Shown piece after piece: positions 18,481-28,900 of a DNA stretch of 64,000 nucleotides (its first letter is position 1; each line of letters begins with the position of its first letter). The translations under genes were made by a program, and so were the position numbers. The notes beneath the pieces are model-generated. The model saw only the letters and a list, made by a program, of their open reading frames with translations. It did no database searches and was not told where the DNA came from. This stretch comes from Vulcanimicrobiota bacterium (GTDB taxonomy: Bacteria > Vulcanimicrobiota > Xenobia > Xenobiales > JADMJV01), in the NCBI GenBank assembly GCA_023447635.1, contig JAEXNA010000246.1:58908-122907 (forward strand), read 5' to 3'.

Positions 18481-20037
18481 TCAGGTCTCGGGGTCCAGCA
18501 CCAGCAAGGAGCGGCCGGTCATTTCGACCGGGATCGGAATCCCCAGCAGTTCCAGGATGGTCGGAGCGACATCGGCCAGGATCCCGCCTTCTTTGAGGGC
18601 GCTGACCGAGAACGCTCCGCCTACGATCATCGGGACCATATTGGTGGTATGGGCTGTGTGGGGCTCTCCGTTTTCCTGACGCATGACTTCGCAGTTCCCG
18701 TGGTCGGCCACGATCACGTAGCCTCCTCCCCTGGCCTCCATCGCTTCGACGATCCTCTGTAGCCCCCGATCGGTGGCCTCGCACGCCTTGATGGCTGCCT
18801 CCAACACGCCGGTATGACCAACCATATCGGGATTTGCGAAGTTGATGAGGATGAAGTCGTCCTGACCCGAAAGGATCCGCTCCACGGTCTTTTCCGTCAG
18901 TTCCGGGGCGCTCATCTCGGGCTGCAGGTCGTAAGTCGCGACCTTCGGAGAGGCGACGAGTTCTCGCGTCTCGCCGGGGTACGGCTGTTCGATTTTAGCG
19001 TTGAAAAAATAGGTGACGTGAGGATACTTCTCGGTTTCCGCCGTGTGGTACTGATGCAGTCCGGCCTGCGAGATGACCTCGGCCAGCGGCTTGTCGAGGG
19101 AGGGAACAGCGAAGGCGTAAGGCAGGTGCCAGGAAGCGTCGTACTCGGTCAGAGAGCAGTAGTTCAGCCCTTCGACCCTCCGCCCCCGGGGGAAGCTGTT
19201 CCATTCCGCGCCGCCCATCAGCGCGTAGGTCAACTCTCGGCCGCGGTCGGCTCGGAAGTTGAAAAAGATCACGCTGTCGCCGTCCGACATCTTCCCTAAC
19301 GGCAATCCGTCGGGACCAAGCAGCACCGTAGGCTTGATAAATTCATCCGTTTCGCCACGAGCGTAAGCGGCCTCGACCGCAGCCAGAGCCTCGGTCGCCG
19401 TGTGCTCGGCTTTGCCATCGACCACCACATCGTAAGCTTGACTGACCCGCTCCCAGCGGTTGTCGCGATCCATGGCGTAGTAGCGACCGGTCACGCTAGC
19501 GACTCTCCCCCGTCCCGGATGAGCCTTGAGATAGTCCACGACCTCTCCGACATAGGTACGGCCGCTATCCGGCGGCACATCCCGTCCGTCCGTAAAGAGA
19601 TGCAGCACGATGTCCGCGACACCGCGACGCTCGGCCATATCCAGGACCCCGAAAAGGTGCTCGAGGTCCGAGTGAACGCCGCCTCGAGAGGTCAGACCCA
19701 TCACGTGTAGCCTCTTCCCCTTGGCGGCCGTGTCCATAGCCACCGTCAACGCCGCGTTGGTGTAGAACTCACCCGTTTCCATCAGATGATGGATATAGGT
19801 CAGGCTCTGCATCACGATGCGACCCGCCCCAAGATTCAAGTGCCCGACTTCCGAGTTGCCCATCTGGCCCTCCGGAAGGCCCACCTGACGCCCGCTGGCT
19901 ATCAGACGGGTATGGGGCCATTCTCGCCAAAGACGATCAAAAGTCGGGGTATCGGCGCGATAGACGGCGTTGCTCTCGACCTCCGGGCCCAAACCGAAGC
20001 CGTCGAGAATGATCAGTGCGATAGGACGATATGGCAT
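18481..20037 (-). CDS. gpmI: 2,3-bisphosphoglycerate-independent phosphoglycerate mutase
   Basis: The 518-residue enzyme of glycolysis and gluconeogenesis interconverts 3- and 2-phosphoglycerate using two Mn2+. The N-terminal metal motif is LIILDGFGLG. The phosphoserine nucleophile is Ser62 in GNSEVGHLNLGAGR, and the C-terminal metal ligands lie in NFANPDMVGHTG and IVADHGNCE. Length and motif order match the bacterial alkaline-phosphatase-superfamily type. The gene stands alone between a terminator and an unknown gene. Confidence 0.97.
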   Translation of the reverse strand: MPYRPIALIILDGFGLGPEVESNAVYRADTPTFDRLWREWPHTRLIASGRQVGLPEGQMGNSEVGHLNLGAGRIVMQSLTYIHHLMETGEFYTNAALTVAMDTAAKGKRLHVMGLTSRGGVHSDLEHLFGVLDMAERRGVADIVLHLFTDGRDVPPDSGRTYVGEVVDYLKAHPGRGRVASVTGRYYAMDRDNRWERVSQAYDVVVDGKAEHTATEALAAVEAAYARGETDEFIKPTVLLGPDGLPLGKMSDGDSVIFFNFRADRGRELTYALMGGAEWNSFPRGRRVEGLNYCSLTEYDASWHLPYAFAVPSLDKPLAEVISQAGLHQYHTAETEKYPHVTYFFNAKIEQPYPGETRELVASPKVATYDLQPEMSAPELTEKTVERILSGQDDFILINFANPDMVGHTGVLEAAIKACEATDRGLQRIVEAMEARGGGYVIVADHGNCEVMRQENGEPHTAHTTNMVPMIVGGAFSVSALKEGGILADVAPTILELLGIPIPVEMTGRSLLVLDPET

Positions 20038-20103
20038 GTCAGTGAGCTTTAGAAACGCTCCCGACCAATCCTTCCCCGAGCCATCAAGCTTTTCTTCAGC
20101 TCG

Positions 20104-20586
20104 TCAACAGGCCAGGGCGCCGTCGCGTAGGGACGACGCGACTCTGCCTTCGAGGAGGGAGCGGCCGTAGTCCCTCAGAGAAACCTCGACGACCGAGCCG
20201 CTGAGTTCCTCATACGTGACGGAGCAGCCGTCGTAGACCAGGCAACCGTATCCGGGCTCGGAACTCAGCACCGACTGAGGCGACCCGAGTCGTGCTCTCA
20301 CCGCCTGGTGGGACTCGCCCACCTGCGCTAGTACCAGATGACCAAGACGGAGAACCGACCCGCACAGGCTGTCGACCTCCCATTGCCGTACCTCGCGCTG
20401 GGGCCAGGCGGGACGGAAGCTGACCAGAAGAGGGAGGCGCCCCAGGTCGGAGGGCTCCCGGAAATAGCGGGCCCAGGCCGGATTGGCGTTGGTGGTGGCG
20501 ATACCCAGCATGGCGTCGACGTCCGCGCGGGTCATCCCTAGGGCGACACCGTCGATGGTCAGGAGTTCCTGAGTGGGTAGCTTCAT
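20104..20586 (-). CDS. Conserved-looking protein of unknown function
   Basis: The protein has 160 residues from the ATG at 20586, chosen because GGAGGT lies five bases upstream. The frame also opens from a TTG at 20601. The sequence contains two similar halves, each with a VALGMTRADVDAMLG / LVLAQVGESHQAVRARLG type segment. This pattern (a small-residue turn, then a helix ending in LG) is seen in SmpA/BamE-like or copper-amine-oxidase-like folds, but I cannot assign it. There is no signal peptide. Confidence 0.6.
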   Translation of the reverse strand: MKLPTQELLTIDGVALGMTRADVDAMLGIATTNANPAWARYFREPSDLGRLPLLVSFRPAWPQREVRQWEVDSLCGSVLRLGHLVLAQVGESHQAVRARLGSPQSVLSSEPGYGCLVYDGCSVTYEELSGSVVEVSLRDYGRSLLEGRVASSLRDGALAC

Positions 20587-20700
20587 CTCTCTCACCTCCA
20601 AAGGATTGGCCGACGCCTACCGTCCCACTTCTATCCTATCACCCTCGGATGAGCCACCATGTGTGCTCGTTCACAAAATGGGAGCGAGGCGGGGAAAACG

Positions 20701-20732
20701 CAAAGAGCCCTCGTCGCAACGAGGGCTCTTTG
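20701..20732 (-). terminator. Intrinsic terminator after the GH13 gene
   Basis: A perfect 14-base stem (CAAAGAGCCCTCGT and its complement) with a 4-base CGCA loop lies 25 bases beyond the GH13 stop on the minus strand. It is followed on that strand by a T-rich stretch interrupted by GCG. Confidence 0.85.
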
Positions 20733-20756
20733 GCGCGGGAGAGGGGCGAACCGCAG

Positions 20757-23639
20757 CTATACCTGCTTCAGCACGATCGTGCCGCCGGCCGGCAGTTTCA
20801 GTCCGGCGTTACCGCTGAAAGTGGCTCCGGCGTTGCCGAAGTTCTGCCCGCCGTACTTCTCGGAGTCGGTGTTGAGCACTTCTTTCCACTGCCCCTCGGG
20901 CAGCGGAACGGAGTAGCCCGATTTGTCGTCTCCGCTCATCTGAGTGACCACGATGAAACGGTCGCCGCTGGCGCCGCGACGCTCGAAGGCGGTCACCTGG
21001 TCGTCGTTGTGAGAGTAGACTCGCGAGACGTGGGCGGTCGGGTGGAAAGCGTCCGAAGATCGACGCAGGGCGATCAGGTCCTGGTGAACCCGGAAATGGC
21101 CCTGGCGCGCCTTCGAGGTTTCGGTCGCCTTTTCGGCCTCGGTTCCGTCGATCCACTTGGTGTCGGCGCCCCAGGTGCTGGTCAGACCGTGTTTGAAATC
21201 GTTGTTGGCAAGAAACTCCTCGCCCTGCCAGAGCATCGGAATACCGGGCGCCAGCAAGGTCAGCGCCGCCGACGAGCGCGCCTTGGAACGAGCGATATCC
21301 GTCATCACTCCGTCGTCGGACTTGGTGCCCGCCGCCAGACGGCCGATCCATTTACCCGAGTTCCCTACCTCGTCGTGCGAGTGGGAATAGGTCAACATCT
21401 GGCCGGTTCCGGGAACCCCACCGTGACTCTGCATCTGATGCAGCAGGCGGTCAGCCGCTCCGGGGATGCTCTTGACCGACTCGTAAATGGCGTCGCGGTA
21501 AGGAGCGGCCCAAACCGCGTCGAAACCCATCCCTTTCCGGGTCATGCCGTCCTGCTCCCGACTCCAGTCCAGCGGACTGGCCACCAGAGGATCGTTGGAG
21601 AAATCTTCGGCGACCGTGAAGACACCCGGCTTGACCAGTTCCAGACCCCGACTGATCTGACGCAGGGTCTCCATACCGGCTTGCTTCTGAGCGTTGTCGC
21701 CCGTGTTATGCAGCACCTGGGTGAAGTCGAAGCGAAGACCGTCGTAACCGAACTCGGAGAGCTGCTGGGCGGCGTTGTCGGTGAAGAAGCCTTTGACGAA
21801 GGGATCGGCGAAGTCCGGCTTGCGGCCCCAGGGGGTCTCGTGGAAGTTGCCGTCGGGCCAGCGGAAGAAGTCGCCCTGCTCGCCGCCGATGGCGTGCAAG
21901 GGGTTGTCGCCATCCGGCTTACCCGAAGTGTGGTTGTAGACCACGTCGCCGTAGACGTTCAGACCGCGCTGGTGAGCCTTGTCCACGAACCATTTCAACG
22001 CTTCGGTGCCGTCGATGCGCACCTCTTCGCCCGGTTGGTGATCCGAGTCGGCCGCCATCAGCCCTTCGGCGCGAGCCTGTTCGACCGGCATGGTGAAACC
22101 GTAGGCGTCAGCGCCGGCAAAGTAGTGGTCGTTAGTGTAGCCCCAGTCTTTCTTACCCCCGAATTCCGCGGTAGGCATCAACTCCAGAGCGGTGGCGCCC
22201 AGATCCACAACGTAGTCGAGACGCTTCTCCAGGTCTTCAAAGGTGGCGGGAAGGCCGTTGTCTGCGGCGGCGAGCAGCGAACCGACGTGGGCCTCGTAGA
22301 TCACCTGCAGGGCGGGGTCGCTCTCGATGCGCGGGGTATCGAAGTAGCGAGCCTGGTACGCCTCGGTCGAGATCAGAGCGCGACGGGCCGAACCGGGGCG
22401 GGCGGAAATCGTGTTCTCCGGATCGTTGTAGGGGGTACGGGCCAGTTCCGCCTTGGAAAGCTTGCCGTCGCCGTTGCTGTCGGCCACCAGTTTGCCGTCA
22501 GCTTCGCCCTGAAACTCGTACTGTAGACCGGTCAGCGCACCAAAGTTGTGCACGACGCCGACCCATCCACCATCGCCGGTAGCCTCTTCCATGCGACGAA
22601 GCGGGATGCGGCCGTCAGCGCCGATCTCGTCAGAGACCAGATACGGCTCGAGCGAGGGGCTCTTCTGAAGCTGCCATTGGGTCAGCACGTCGAAGTCGCG
22701 TTTGTCTTTGGCGTCGGCGTTCTCGTAGGAGGTGAAAGGGGTCGGGCCCAGGCGGCTCTCGAGATCGGATTTCGAGAGCGGCTTACCTTCGCCATCCTTG
22801 AGCACCAGATACATCTGGTCGGCGCCGTGCTGTCCATCGACCGAGAAGCGGCCCATCTGGGGGTTGTCCGCGTAGTTCGGCCCACCCTTGCCAGAATCGT
22901 CGTACCAACCTGTCTCGAACCCGCCGATCGGGTCGACGAAGATGCGCTCGATACCGCGCTGCTGTCCTACCAGCTTACGGGCGAAGGGGTCGATATAGGT
23001 GGTCTCTTTCCCCTTCTCGTCCGTCTCCTTAAGAAGATAGGAGTGGCCTTCCAGGTCGGCCTTCGAACCGCCGAGGTCCACCGCCCAGTCCTGCTCAGCG
23101 CCTTCGAACGCGTCCTCGGGACGCTTCATCTCGATGTCGCGAACTTTTTCCCCATCAAGACCGTAAAGCTCTAGCGTCATCGACTGGGCCGAAGGCGACC
23201 AGGCTCGAACGGTGGCCTTGCCGTCAGCCTCTTGCAGTCCGTAGCGATGCAACTGCACGGGAGCGACCCGCTCGGTCTGCTCTTCCTGACCCTTGAGCAC
23301 CACTTTGGGATCGTGCTCGGTGGTGATCAGGTAGCGCCCTTTGCCGTCGACGGCGCCCCACTGGAACTCGCTCCCTTCCCCGCCGGCAAGCTCGACCTGT
23401 CGGGAGTAGATGCCGTCGCCGGCCACCCTGTCGCCTTCTTTGCCGTCGTCGCGCATCGAGAGCGCCTTCCCCTGGTTCCACTTGGGATCGAACTCTCCCG
23501 TTTTCGGGTCGAACGACCCCTTCAAGGAAACCGAGTCAGTATCGGGCAGCGAACGTGCATCGACTTCAAAGGTAACCTTGGTTTTACCACGACTCGCGGG
23601 CGCGGCTTGAGGGGTGGAGTTGAGGGAGCTGAGGTTCAT
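20757..23639 (-). CDS. Glycoside hydrolase family 13 enzyme with inserted EF-hand loop
   Basis: The 960-residue protein starts with a beta-sandwich-like region (about 20-110), then a CBM48/early-set domain (about 125-220). The GH13 barrel begins near VIYEAHVGSL. Catalytic residues are visible: region I DVVYNHT, nucleophile Asp638 in GLRFDFTQ, acid/base Glu678 in TVAEDFS and Asp756 in SHSHDEVG. The architecture and the SHDEV and LWQGEEF motifs resemble branching enzyme (GlgB) and malto-oligosyltrehalose hydrolase more than plain amylase, so the exact reaction is uncertain. A canonical EF-hand loop, DSNGDGKLSKAE, sits at residues 387-398 just before the barrel. There is no clear signal peptide and no ribosome-binding site before the ATG. 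Confidence 0.85.
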   Translation of the reverse strand: MNLSSLNSTPQAAPASRGKTKVTFEVDARSLPDTDSVSLKGSFDPKTGEFDPKWNQGKALSMRDDGKEGDRVAGDGIYSRQVELAGGEGSEFQWGAVDGKGRYLITTEHDPKVVLKGQEEQTERVAPVQLHRYGLQEADGKATVRAWSPSAQSMTLELYGLDGEKVRDIEMKRPEDAFEGAEQDWAVDLGGSKADLEGHSYLLKETDEKGKETTYIDPFARKLVGQQRGIERIFVDPIGGFETGWYDDSGKGGPNYADNPQMGRFSVDGQHGADQMYLVLKDGEGKPLSKSDLESRLGPTPFTSYENADAKDKRDFDVLTQWQLQKSPSLEPYLVSDEIGADGRIPLRRMEEATGDGGWVGVVHNFGALTGLQYEFQGEADGKLVADSNGDGKLSKAELARTPYNDPENTISARPGSARRALISTEAYQARYFDTPRIESDPALQVIYEAHVGSLLAAADNGLPATFEDLEKRLDYVVDLGATALELMPTAEFGGKKDWGYTNDHYFAGADAYGFTMPVEQARAEGLMAADSDHQPGEEVRIDGTEALKWFVDKAHQRGLNVYGDVVYNHTSGKPDGDNPLHAIGGEQGDFFRWPDGNFHETPWGRKPDFADPFVKGFFTDNAAQQLSEFGYDGLRFDFTQVLHNTGDNAQKQAGMETLRQISRGLELVKPGVFTVAEDFSNDPLVASPLDWSREQDGMTRKGMGFDAVWAAPYRDAIYESVKSIPGAADRLLHQMQSHGGVPGTGQMLTYSHSHDEVGNSGKWIGRLAAGTKSDDGVMTDIARSKARSSAALTLLAPGIPMLWQGEEFLANNDFKHGLTSTWGADTKWIDGTEAEKATETSKARQGHFRVHQDLIALRRSSDAFHPTAHVSRVYSHNDDQVTAFERRGASGDRFIVVTQMSGDDKSGYSVPLPEGQWKEVLNTDSEKYGGQNFGNAGATFSGNAGLKLPAGGTIVLKQV

Positions 23640-23703
23640 AACGGTCAGTATATCGTATAGCCCGGAAAATTACGTTAAAAGACGATGAATTCCACGACAA
23701 AAA

Positions 23704-23724
23704 TACCCCTTTGTCGAAAGGGTA
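23704..23724. promoter_or_regulatory. Small palindrome in the GH13/PilZ divergent promoter region
   Basis: A hairpin-forming dyad (TACCC/CTTT-GTCG-AAAG-GGTA) lies in the 125-bp gap between the divergent GH13 and PilZ genes. Its position suits an operator, but there is no T tract and no regulator gene nearby. Confidence 0.2.
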
Positions 23725-23764
23725 ACAACCAGGGACCGGGCAGGCGACGGAGTATTGCCTCACC

Positions 23765-24520
23765 TTGAGATCTGAAGAGCATAGTCAACTCCGCGACCAC
23801 CGCGATTTTCCGCGCCTGGCCGTCGATGCCAAGGTGCGCATCGAGGGCCTCGCTGCGGAAGGCGAACTGCATGCCCCGGCGGTCATCTCCGACCTCTCGC
23901 TGGGCGGAGCGCGGCTTTCTTCTCCCGTCGAACTGCAACTCGACCAGGAGATCCGTCTTATCCCGTTCGCCTCCGTTCCGAACGGACACCCGCTGCACAA
24001 GCCGCTGAACTTCACCGTGGTCTGGCAGTCGGCCGGCGACGGCGGGCTGGATTCGGACAACGATTGGGACTACTACGGACTTCGCCACCAGGGCTCGGTG
24101 CTAGACATTCTGGAATCGTGGGTGGGGCATCTGCTGCTCCGGCGCCACAAAAACGAAGACCTGGTGATGCAGCGACGTCAGCATCGCCGTCTTCGCTTCC
24201 CCGAAAACGCGACCCGGCCGGTGCGCGCCGTCGTGACGCACGACCAGTCGGCCTTTGACCTGACGCTTATCGACATAGGACCAGGAGGCTTACTGGCACG
24301 AGGCCAGGCCAGCGTGCCCGTGGGTGTTCATCTCGAGTTCCGCGACGGCCCCTTCCCTTCCGACCATTCCGGTGAGGTCGAGCCGCTTTCCGGCTGTGTG
24401 GTGGACAGCCACCTTTATAGCGGTACCACCTTCTACCGGGTTTCCTTCGATCCCGACAGCGAAGTTGATGAGGATCAAATTGTAGATTGGGCCTTGCGCC
24501 TCGGCGGCAGTTTCGAATAG
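23765..24520 (+). CDS. Tandem PilZ-domain protein
   Basis: The 251-residue protein contains two PilZ-like domains. The first has the cyclic-di-GMP binding pair RDFPR (near residue 13) and DLSLGG (near 43). The second has RRQHR (near 137) but DIGPGG in place of D/NxSxxG, so its ligand binding is doubtful. PilZ proteins act as cyclic-di-GMP effectors in motility, exopolysaccharide or regulation. The start is a TTG because no ATG or GTG lies between the upstream in-frame stop and the first conserved motif. It may respond to the GAF-GGDEF protein 9 kb away. Confidence 0.75.
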   Translation: MRSEEHSQLRDHRDFPRLAVDAKVRIEGLAAEGELHAPAVISDLSLGGARLSSPVELQLDQEIRLIPFASVPNGHPLHKPLNFTVVWQSAGDGGLDSDNDWDYYGLRHQGSVLDILESWVGHLLLRRHKNEDLVMQRRQHRRLRFPENATRPVRAVVTHDQSAFDLTLIDIGPGGLLARGQASVPVGVHLEFRDGPFPSDHSGEVEPLSGCVVDSHLYSGTTFYRVSFDPDSEVDEDQIVDWALRLGGSFE

Positions 24521-24569
24521 GCCACTCTACCAGGAGATCCGATCCGTCGTCCGTAAAAGACTCGCCCCT

Positions 24570-25997
24570 ATGAAGTACCGTTCCACCCGTGGCCTTTCGC
24601 CCGAGAAAACGTTCTCCGAAGCCGTCCTGGAAGGCCTGGCTGAAGACGGAGGGCTGCTCGTTCCCGACGCCTTGCCTGACTTTTCGTCGGAGCTCTCCGG
24701 CTGGCTGGGGCTAAGCTACGCCGAACTAGCGACCCGTGTCCTCACCCCGTTGGCCGGCGACCTGCCTCCCGAGGTGGTGGCGGAGTGTTGCCGACGCGCC
24801 TACGGTCCGCGTTACGGCGGCCCGGTAGCGCCCCTGGTGCCGTGGGGCGACCGCTTCCAACTCGAGCTGATCCACGGTCCGACCCTGGCCTTCAAAGACG
24901 TCGCGCTCCAGCTTCTGGGACAGCTGTTCGAAGTAATCCTCGAGCAGCGCGACGAGCGCCTGAACATCGTGGCGGCGACCAGCGGCGACACGGGCAGCGC
25001 TGCCATCCACGGCGTCCTGGGCTGTCCTCGAGTCAGCATCTTCGTGACCCACCCTAAAGGGCGAATCGCCGAACTCCAGCGCCTGCAGATGTCCACCGTG
25101 CCAGAGCCGAACGTCTTCAATCTGGCCGTGACCGGAACGTTCGACGACTGCCAGAGCATGGTCAAGGAGTTGGCGGGCGACCTCGATTTCAAACGCCGCT
25201 ACGCGATCGGAGCGGTGAACTCGATCAACTGGGCCCGGATCGCCGCCCAGATCGTCTACTATTTCGCCGCTTATCTGCAGACCCCCGGCGCTTCTCGAGA
25301 GGTTCCCGCCGTTTTCGCGGTGCCCACTGGCAACTTCGGAAACATCCTGGCGGCCGAGTATGCTCGTCGCATGGGCTTACCGATCGCAGAACTGATCCTG
25401 GCCAGCAACGAGAACGATATCCTGCCCAACTTCTTCCGCACCGGAGTCTACCGTCGGGGTGAGGCGCGACAGACCCATTCGCCCGCCATGGACATCCAGG
25501 TCTCCAGCAATTTCGAACGCTACCTGCATCTTATGGCCGAGGGCGATTCTGCCGTTGTCAAAGAGCAGATGGACAGCTTCAGCAAGGGCGGACAGCTCGA
25601 GGTCTCTGGCGTCGCCCACCGCGGCTGGTCGGCCTTCGCCTGTTCGAACGAGAACACGCTAGCCACCGCCGTGGAAGTTCAGCGACGGTTTGGTCGCCCG
25701 ATCGACCCTCACACCGCCACCGCCTGGTGGGCCCTCGAGCAGCGACGCGCCTCGCTCGACCCGGAGCTGCCTCAGATCGTGGTCTCGACGGCCCATCCGG
25801 CCAAGTTCCCGGAAGTTCTCCGGGAAGCGCTGCCGCCGGGAGCAGAAGGGCTGACCCACCCTTCTCTCGAGGCCCTACGTGGACGTCCCGAAAGACTTTT
25901 CGAAATCGACGGTCGAAGCGAGGAGCTGAAAAGCTTTGTCGCCGACCACATACCCCAGGGGGGGGTATTTTCCCAGCTTGAGGAGAAAACGCGTTAA
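24570..25997 (+). CDS. thrC: Threonine synthase
   Basis: This 475-residue PLP enzyme converts O-phosphohomoserine to threonine, the last step of the pathway. The N-terminal MKYRSTRGL..TFSEAVLEGLAEDGGLLVP is typical of the long (E. coli/yeast-type) threonine synthases. The PLP lysine is Lys109 in GPTLAFKDVALQ, the phosphate loop is AATSGDTGSAA, and GTFDDCQSMVKEL and VPTGNFGNILAA follow. The downstream TPR gene begins three bases after its stop, with GAGGAG inside the end of thrC, so they are likely co-transcribed. Confidence 0.97.
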   Translation: MKYRSTRGLSPEKTFSEAVLEGLAEDGGLLVPDALPDFSSELSGWLGLSYAELATRVLTPLAGDLPPEVVAECCRRAYGPRYGGPVAPLVPWGDRFQLELIHGPTLAFKDVALQLLGQLFEVILEQRDERLNIVAATSGDTGSAAIHGVLGCPRVSIFVTHPKGRIAELQRLQMSTVPEPNVFNLAVTGTFDDCQSMVKELAGDLDFKRRYAIGAVNSINWARIAAQIVYYFAAYLQTPGASREVPAVFAVPTGNFGNILAAEYARRMGLPIAELILASNENDILPNFFRTGVYRRGEARQTHSPAMDIQVSSNFERYLHLMAEGDSAVVKEQMDSFSKGGQLEVSGVAHRGWSAFACSNENTLATAVEVQRRFGRPIDPHTATAWWALEQRRASLDPELPQIVVSTAHPAKFPEVLREALPPGAEGLTHPSLEALRGRPERLFEIDGRSEELKSFVADHIPQGGVFSQLEEKTR

Positions 25998-25999
25998 CC

Positions 26000-28900
26000 A
26001 TGGACAGCCTGACCGCTGAAGGCGCACAAAGCGCTGAAAGTCACGCCGAGACTCTGGCCAAGGTGCTTCCCTTATTGGAGGAAGGCCGCCATGAAGAGGC
26101 GCTGCCGTTTTTCGAGCTGCACAAATCCAAATCGGACGATCCGATCTGGAGCTACCTGATGTCGCTCTCTCTGGCCTGCCTGGCCCGTGGCTCGGAGGGT
26201 CTCCCCTTGCTCGAGCAGGCCGCCCAGAGCCCCGGATTTGCCAACGCTTTCGGAGTGGCAGCCGAAGCCAACACCTTGCTCCGCACCACGGCGTTGAACC
26301 ATCTGATGTTCGAAACCAGCGTCGAAGCCAACGCTCTCGAGCCGTGGATCGTGCTGCAACGCTATGCCGAAATCTTGAACCACCGAGAGTTCCAGGCCAA
26401 ATCGGTCGTAGGTCGGATGAAGCTGGACCCCGAGAACCCGGAAGTCATCGAGCAGTTCCTTGCGATGTTCGAAGATGCGCCGCCGGACAAGGTGATACCG
26501 ATCCTCGACGACATCGTCAACTCTCGTCCGAACGCGTGCCAACCCCGCGCTTTGCTCGGTTCGTTTCTGCAGACGCGCGGTAAAACGGCGCTGGCTATCC
26601 GCCACCTGAAAACCGCCCTGGAGTCGGACCCCAAAGCGATGGAGCCCAATCTGTACCTGGGCAAGATCTACCTGGCCCAGGCCCGCTTCGACGACGCCGA
26701 AAAAGAGCTTTCCGAGGCCATGGCCAAGGGCAAAAAGCCCACCGTGGCGCTGCTGGTCGAGGTGGCCAACTGCCAACGCGCCACCTACCGCTACGACGAG
26801 GCGCTACAGACCCTGTTCGACGCCTTCGCGCTTCATCCGCCTAGCTTCCGCCACTGGGATCAGCTGGTCGACACCGCCCAGAGTACCGGCAACACCGCCA
26901 AACTCGTCGAGGCGCTGCGCCAGGCCGCCGACAGGTTCCCTGAGGACGCTCGCCTGCGCCAGCGCTTCGCCATGGTCGCGTTCCGCCAGGGCGAACCGCT
27001 GGCCGCCCGCGACCAGCTCAAAGCCACCGGCATCTTCGAAAACCCGACCAAGGACCCCGCGCTGGCTCGCCTGGCCTCCGAAGTCGCCTCCGCGCTGGGA
27101 GAACCGGGAACGGCGCTGCATCTGCTAGAGTCGCTCTGGAAGGCGAGTCCCAACAGCCCCGAGACCAGTCGCCTCTGCGGCGACGCGCTGATCGCCGACG
27201 GCCGCCCCGCCGAAGCGGAAGCTCTGCTTCGCGAGACGGCCAAAAACAACCCCAACGATCGGGCGCTGCAAGTCTCCTGGGGCCGCGCGCTGCTGGCCAT
27301 CGGCGACGCCGAAAGAGCTCACCGGGCCTTCAGCCTGGCCTCCCGTCTGGACCCCGACGACGCCGAGGCGATGGCCGAACAGGGCCGGGCGATGCTGCTT
27401 CTGGGTCTGCACGACGAAGCCCAGAACGTGCTCAAGGAGAGCGCCAAAAAAGTCGATCCGCCGCTGTCCGTGACCTTGACCGGTCTGGGCGCCGTCTACG
27501 AACGAAAAAACTTGCGCGACATCGCCCGCGACTTCTACCGCCAGGCGCTGACCCGCCAGCCCGATCGGGCCGACGCCGCCAGCGGGCTGGTGCGAACCCG
27601 AGCCGATGATGGTTCGACCACGCTGGCGCTCGACGCCCTCGAGTTGTGCTCGGGACTGCCGACCCCGTTCGCTCGCCTGCGCCTGTGGCTCAATCTCCTT
27701 CGGGCCAGCTTCTTGGAAGGAGAGCCCAACGAAGCGCGTGCTCTCAAGGACAAAGTCTACCCCGAAGTCGCCAAGCCGCTGGCGGACAACTATGTCGCCT
27801 TTTTAGAGAACTCGGAAGTCCGCACCCTGAGCAAGCTCGCCACCGACCTCGAGACCGCTGGTGAACCAGAAAAAGCCCGAGAAATATGGCGTTATGCCGT
27901 CAGCTCTCCGCTGGCCGAGCTTTCCCAGAAGGCAGCGGCCGAACTCAAGCGCCTTGACGCCTACGAGACTTCGACGCCGACCGTCTCCCCAGCGGCCTCC
28001 GGCGAACCCGAACCCGTGACTCCCGGTGCCGCTACGGGCGACGACGACCCGCTGGCTTCGCTGCTCGGTGCGACGCTGCCTGACGACGATGCCGGGGACG
28101 ACCTGTTTGCCCCCGAAACGCCGCGGGCCGCCGCCGTGGCTCCCGAAGTCGACCTTTTCGCCTCGGAAACGTCGCCGGGCACGGTCGAAGAAGCTCCCCT
28201 GTTCGCCGAGAGTGGAGAGACCGCGCCCCCCGCCTCCAGCGAGGACGACGTGATCAACGCCCTCTTCGCCGTGGACACTCCGCAGACCAGGACCGAGGCT
28301 GACCCCTCCCCTCCCCTTGCCGAGACCGAAGCCGATCTCTTCGCCAGGGAAGATGCCCCCCCGGTCGACACGGAAGTCTCCTCTGAACCATCGATAGACG
28401 GGCCGGGCGACCTGTTTGCCGACATTCCGGATCCGGCACCGCTCGCACCGACCGGAGAGGAAACTCGCGCAGCCTCAGGCGACGCCCCAAGCACCGCCGC
28501 AATCGATGACGTGCTCGCCGAATTCGAGGCCCAGCCGCCGGCAGAGGAGCCGGGAGAGCTCTCCTTTGACCTGCCGCTCCCCCCGACCCCCGAGCCTACC
28601 GAAGCGGAAGCTCCTGCGGTTCCCGAAACCGACCTCGTGCCTCTGCTCGATGCGCCAACGGGCGGCGACGAGCTTCTGACGGCTGCGGGAGTCCCTCCCG
28701 AAGCCGAGCAGGCCGAGGAGGAGCCGTCGGAACAGGTCGAGGACCCTTCCATGCCCACCCTCGAAGCTCAAGATGCGCTTCCCGACGAGGTCGAGGCCGC
28801 CGTAATCCTTGACGAGCCCGTGATGGACGAGCTCGTAGCCACGGCGGAAGAGCCCTCCCCGCTCGAGACGATCGAAAGCGAGTCCCTGGCCGTCGAAGCC

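Noticed and set aside
20649..22526. 625-residue plus-strand frame over the GH13 gene
   Set aside because: It is antisense to the GH13 enzyme, whose catalytic motifs are clear. Its composition follows from the codon pattern of the real gene, and no start or ribosome-binding site supports it.
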